From the NCBI GenBank assembly GCA_027490955.1, contig JAIXXB010000042.1, positions 32,207-96,206 on the forward strand: 64,000 nt of DNA. Reading direction: 5' to 3'. Positions 63,899 through 64,000 of this stretch are shown one piece after another. The stretch is from Rhodobacter sp. (lineage in GTDB: Bacteria > Pseudomonadota > Alphaproteobacteria > Rhodobacterales > Rhodobacteraceae). How positions within the stretch are numbered: position 1 is the first letter of the stretch; each line of letters opens with the position of its first letter. The position numbers and the translations under genes are program-made. Below the pieces are notes generated by a model. That model worked only from the letters and a program-made list of their open reading frames with translations, ran no database searches and was not told where the DNA came from.

Positions 63899-64000
63899 TT
63901 AAAGTTCTTGTCATGGCCAGTTTTCACTGATTCATTTGTGTCACCTTGGGGGTGTCAAATGAGTGATCTTTACTGGCTTACGGACGAACAAATGGCGCGG
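63887..64000 (+). mobile_element. IS5-family insertion sequence, left end
   Basis: After CTAG at 63883-63886 the sequence changes character (GGTCAGAACCC...) and 70 bases later a transposase starts. The broken gene on the other side supports an insertion junction near 63887. CTAG fits the YTAR target of IS5-group elements. The right end is outside the window, so duplication and terminal repeats cannot be confirmed. Confidence 0.6.
63959..64000 (+). CDS. IS5-family transposase, first 14 codons
   Basis: Only MSDLYWLTDEQMAR is visible; this opening matches the N-terminus of many IS5-family transposases in Rhodobacterales. The gene runs off the end of the window. It starts at ATG 63959. Confidence 0.75.
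   Translation, partial: MSDLYWLTDEQMAR

Overview
The window is GC-rich alphaproteobacterial chromosome, almost certainly a Rhodobacterales (Roseobacter/Rhodobacter-type) organism. This rests on a CycM-type membrane-anchored cytochrome c, a TrcR/DUF1013 cell-cycle regulator, a GT14 protein with a DUF5928-like C-terminus, the gene order dnaX-ybaB-recR, an frcBCAK fructose operon, an NDUFS6-like zinc-finger protein and a dispersed 'GGATATTTGGAAAAAGAAG' intergenic repeat. Genes are tightly packed, often with 1-4 base stop/start overlaps. No gene-free stretch exceeds about 280 bases, and I saw no tRNA, rRNA or CRISPR array.

Layout. 1-3734: five overlapping genes (FAD oxidoreductase end, DUF1365, MFS, DUF3833, SDR) resembling the membrane/oxidative-stress cluster of the RpoE-ChrR regulon in related bacteria. 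3911-9500: housekeeping (pth, mogA, rsgA, dnaX, ybaB, recR, a cold-shock gene with its own promoter and terminator). 9509-14843: DUF2087 protein, class II aldolase, choline-sulfatase, a BrnTA toxin-antitoxin pair with a palindromic operator candidate, prephenate dehydratase and cytochrome c. 14987-24625: yejABEF peptide importer coupled to a glycosyltransferase, an M3 oligopeptidase and a YdeI-family protein. 24735-30702: HIT protein, GT14/DUF5928 protein divergent from a sulfotransferase, a GMC oxidoreductase and an orphan PAS protein.

30704-39690 is the most distinctive region: a minus-strand operon plus a divergent CdhR-like activator. It contains a BKACE enzyme (CdhC), a lipocalin, a fused carnitine dehydrogenase/thioesterase (CdhA-CdhB), an SDR, a CaiA-like acyl-CoA dehydrogenase, an NDP-forming acyl-CoA synthetase and a CaiD-like hydratase. 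Together they predict aerobic conversion of gamma-butyrobetaine and/or crotonobetaine through carnitinyl-CoA and carnitine to glycine betaine. With choline-sulfatase and a GMC dehydrogenase nearby, the window is rich in quaternary-amine metabolism.

39733-49654: tandem YdeI genes, polA, zinc-finger protein, and a fructose system (ROK regulator, FucU/RbsD mutarotase, frcB, frcC, frcA, frcK). 49651-64000: chemoreceptor, DMT exporter divergent from adenine deaminase, soluble lytic transglycosylase, dapA, an unrecognised protein, a second DMT protein, smpB, sseA, aromatic aminotransferase, trcR, RNase T2, a broken chemoreceptor-like gene, and the first bases of an IS5-family insertion sequence running off the end.
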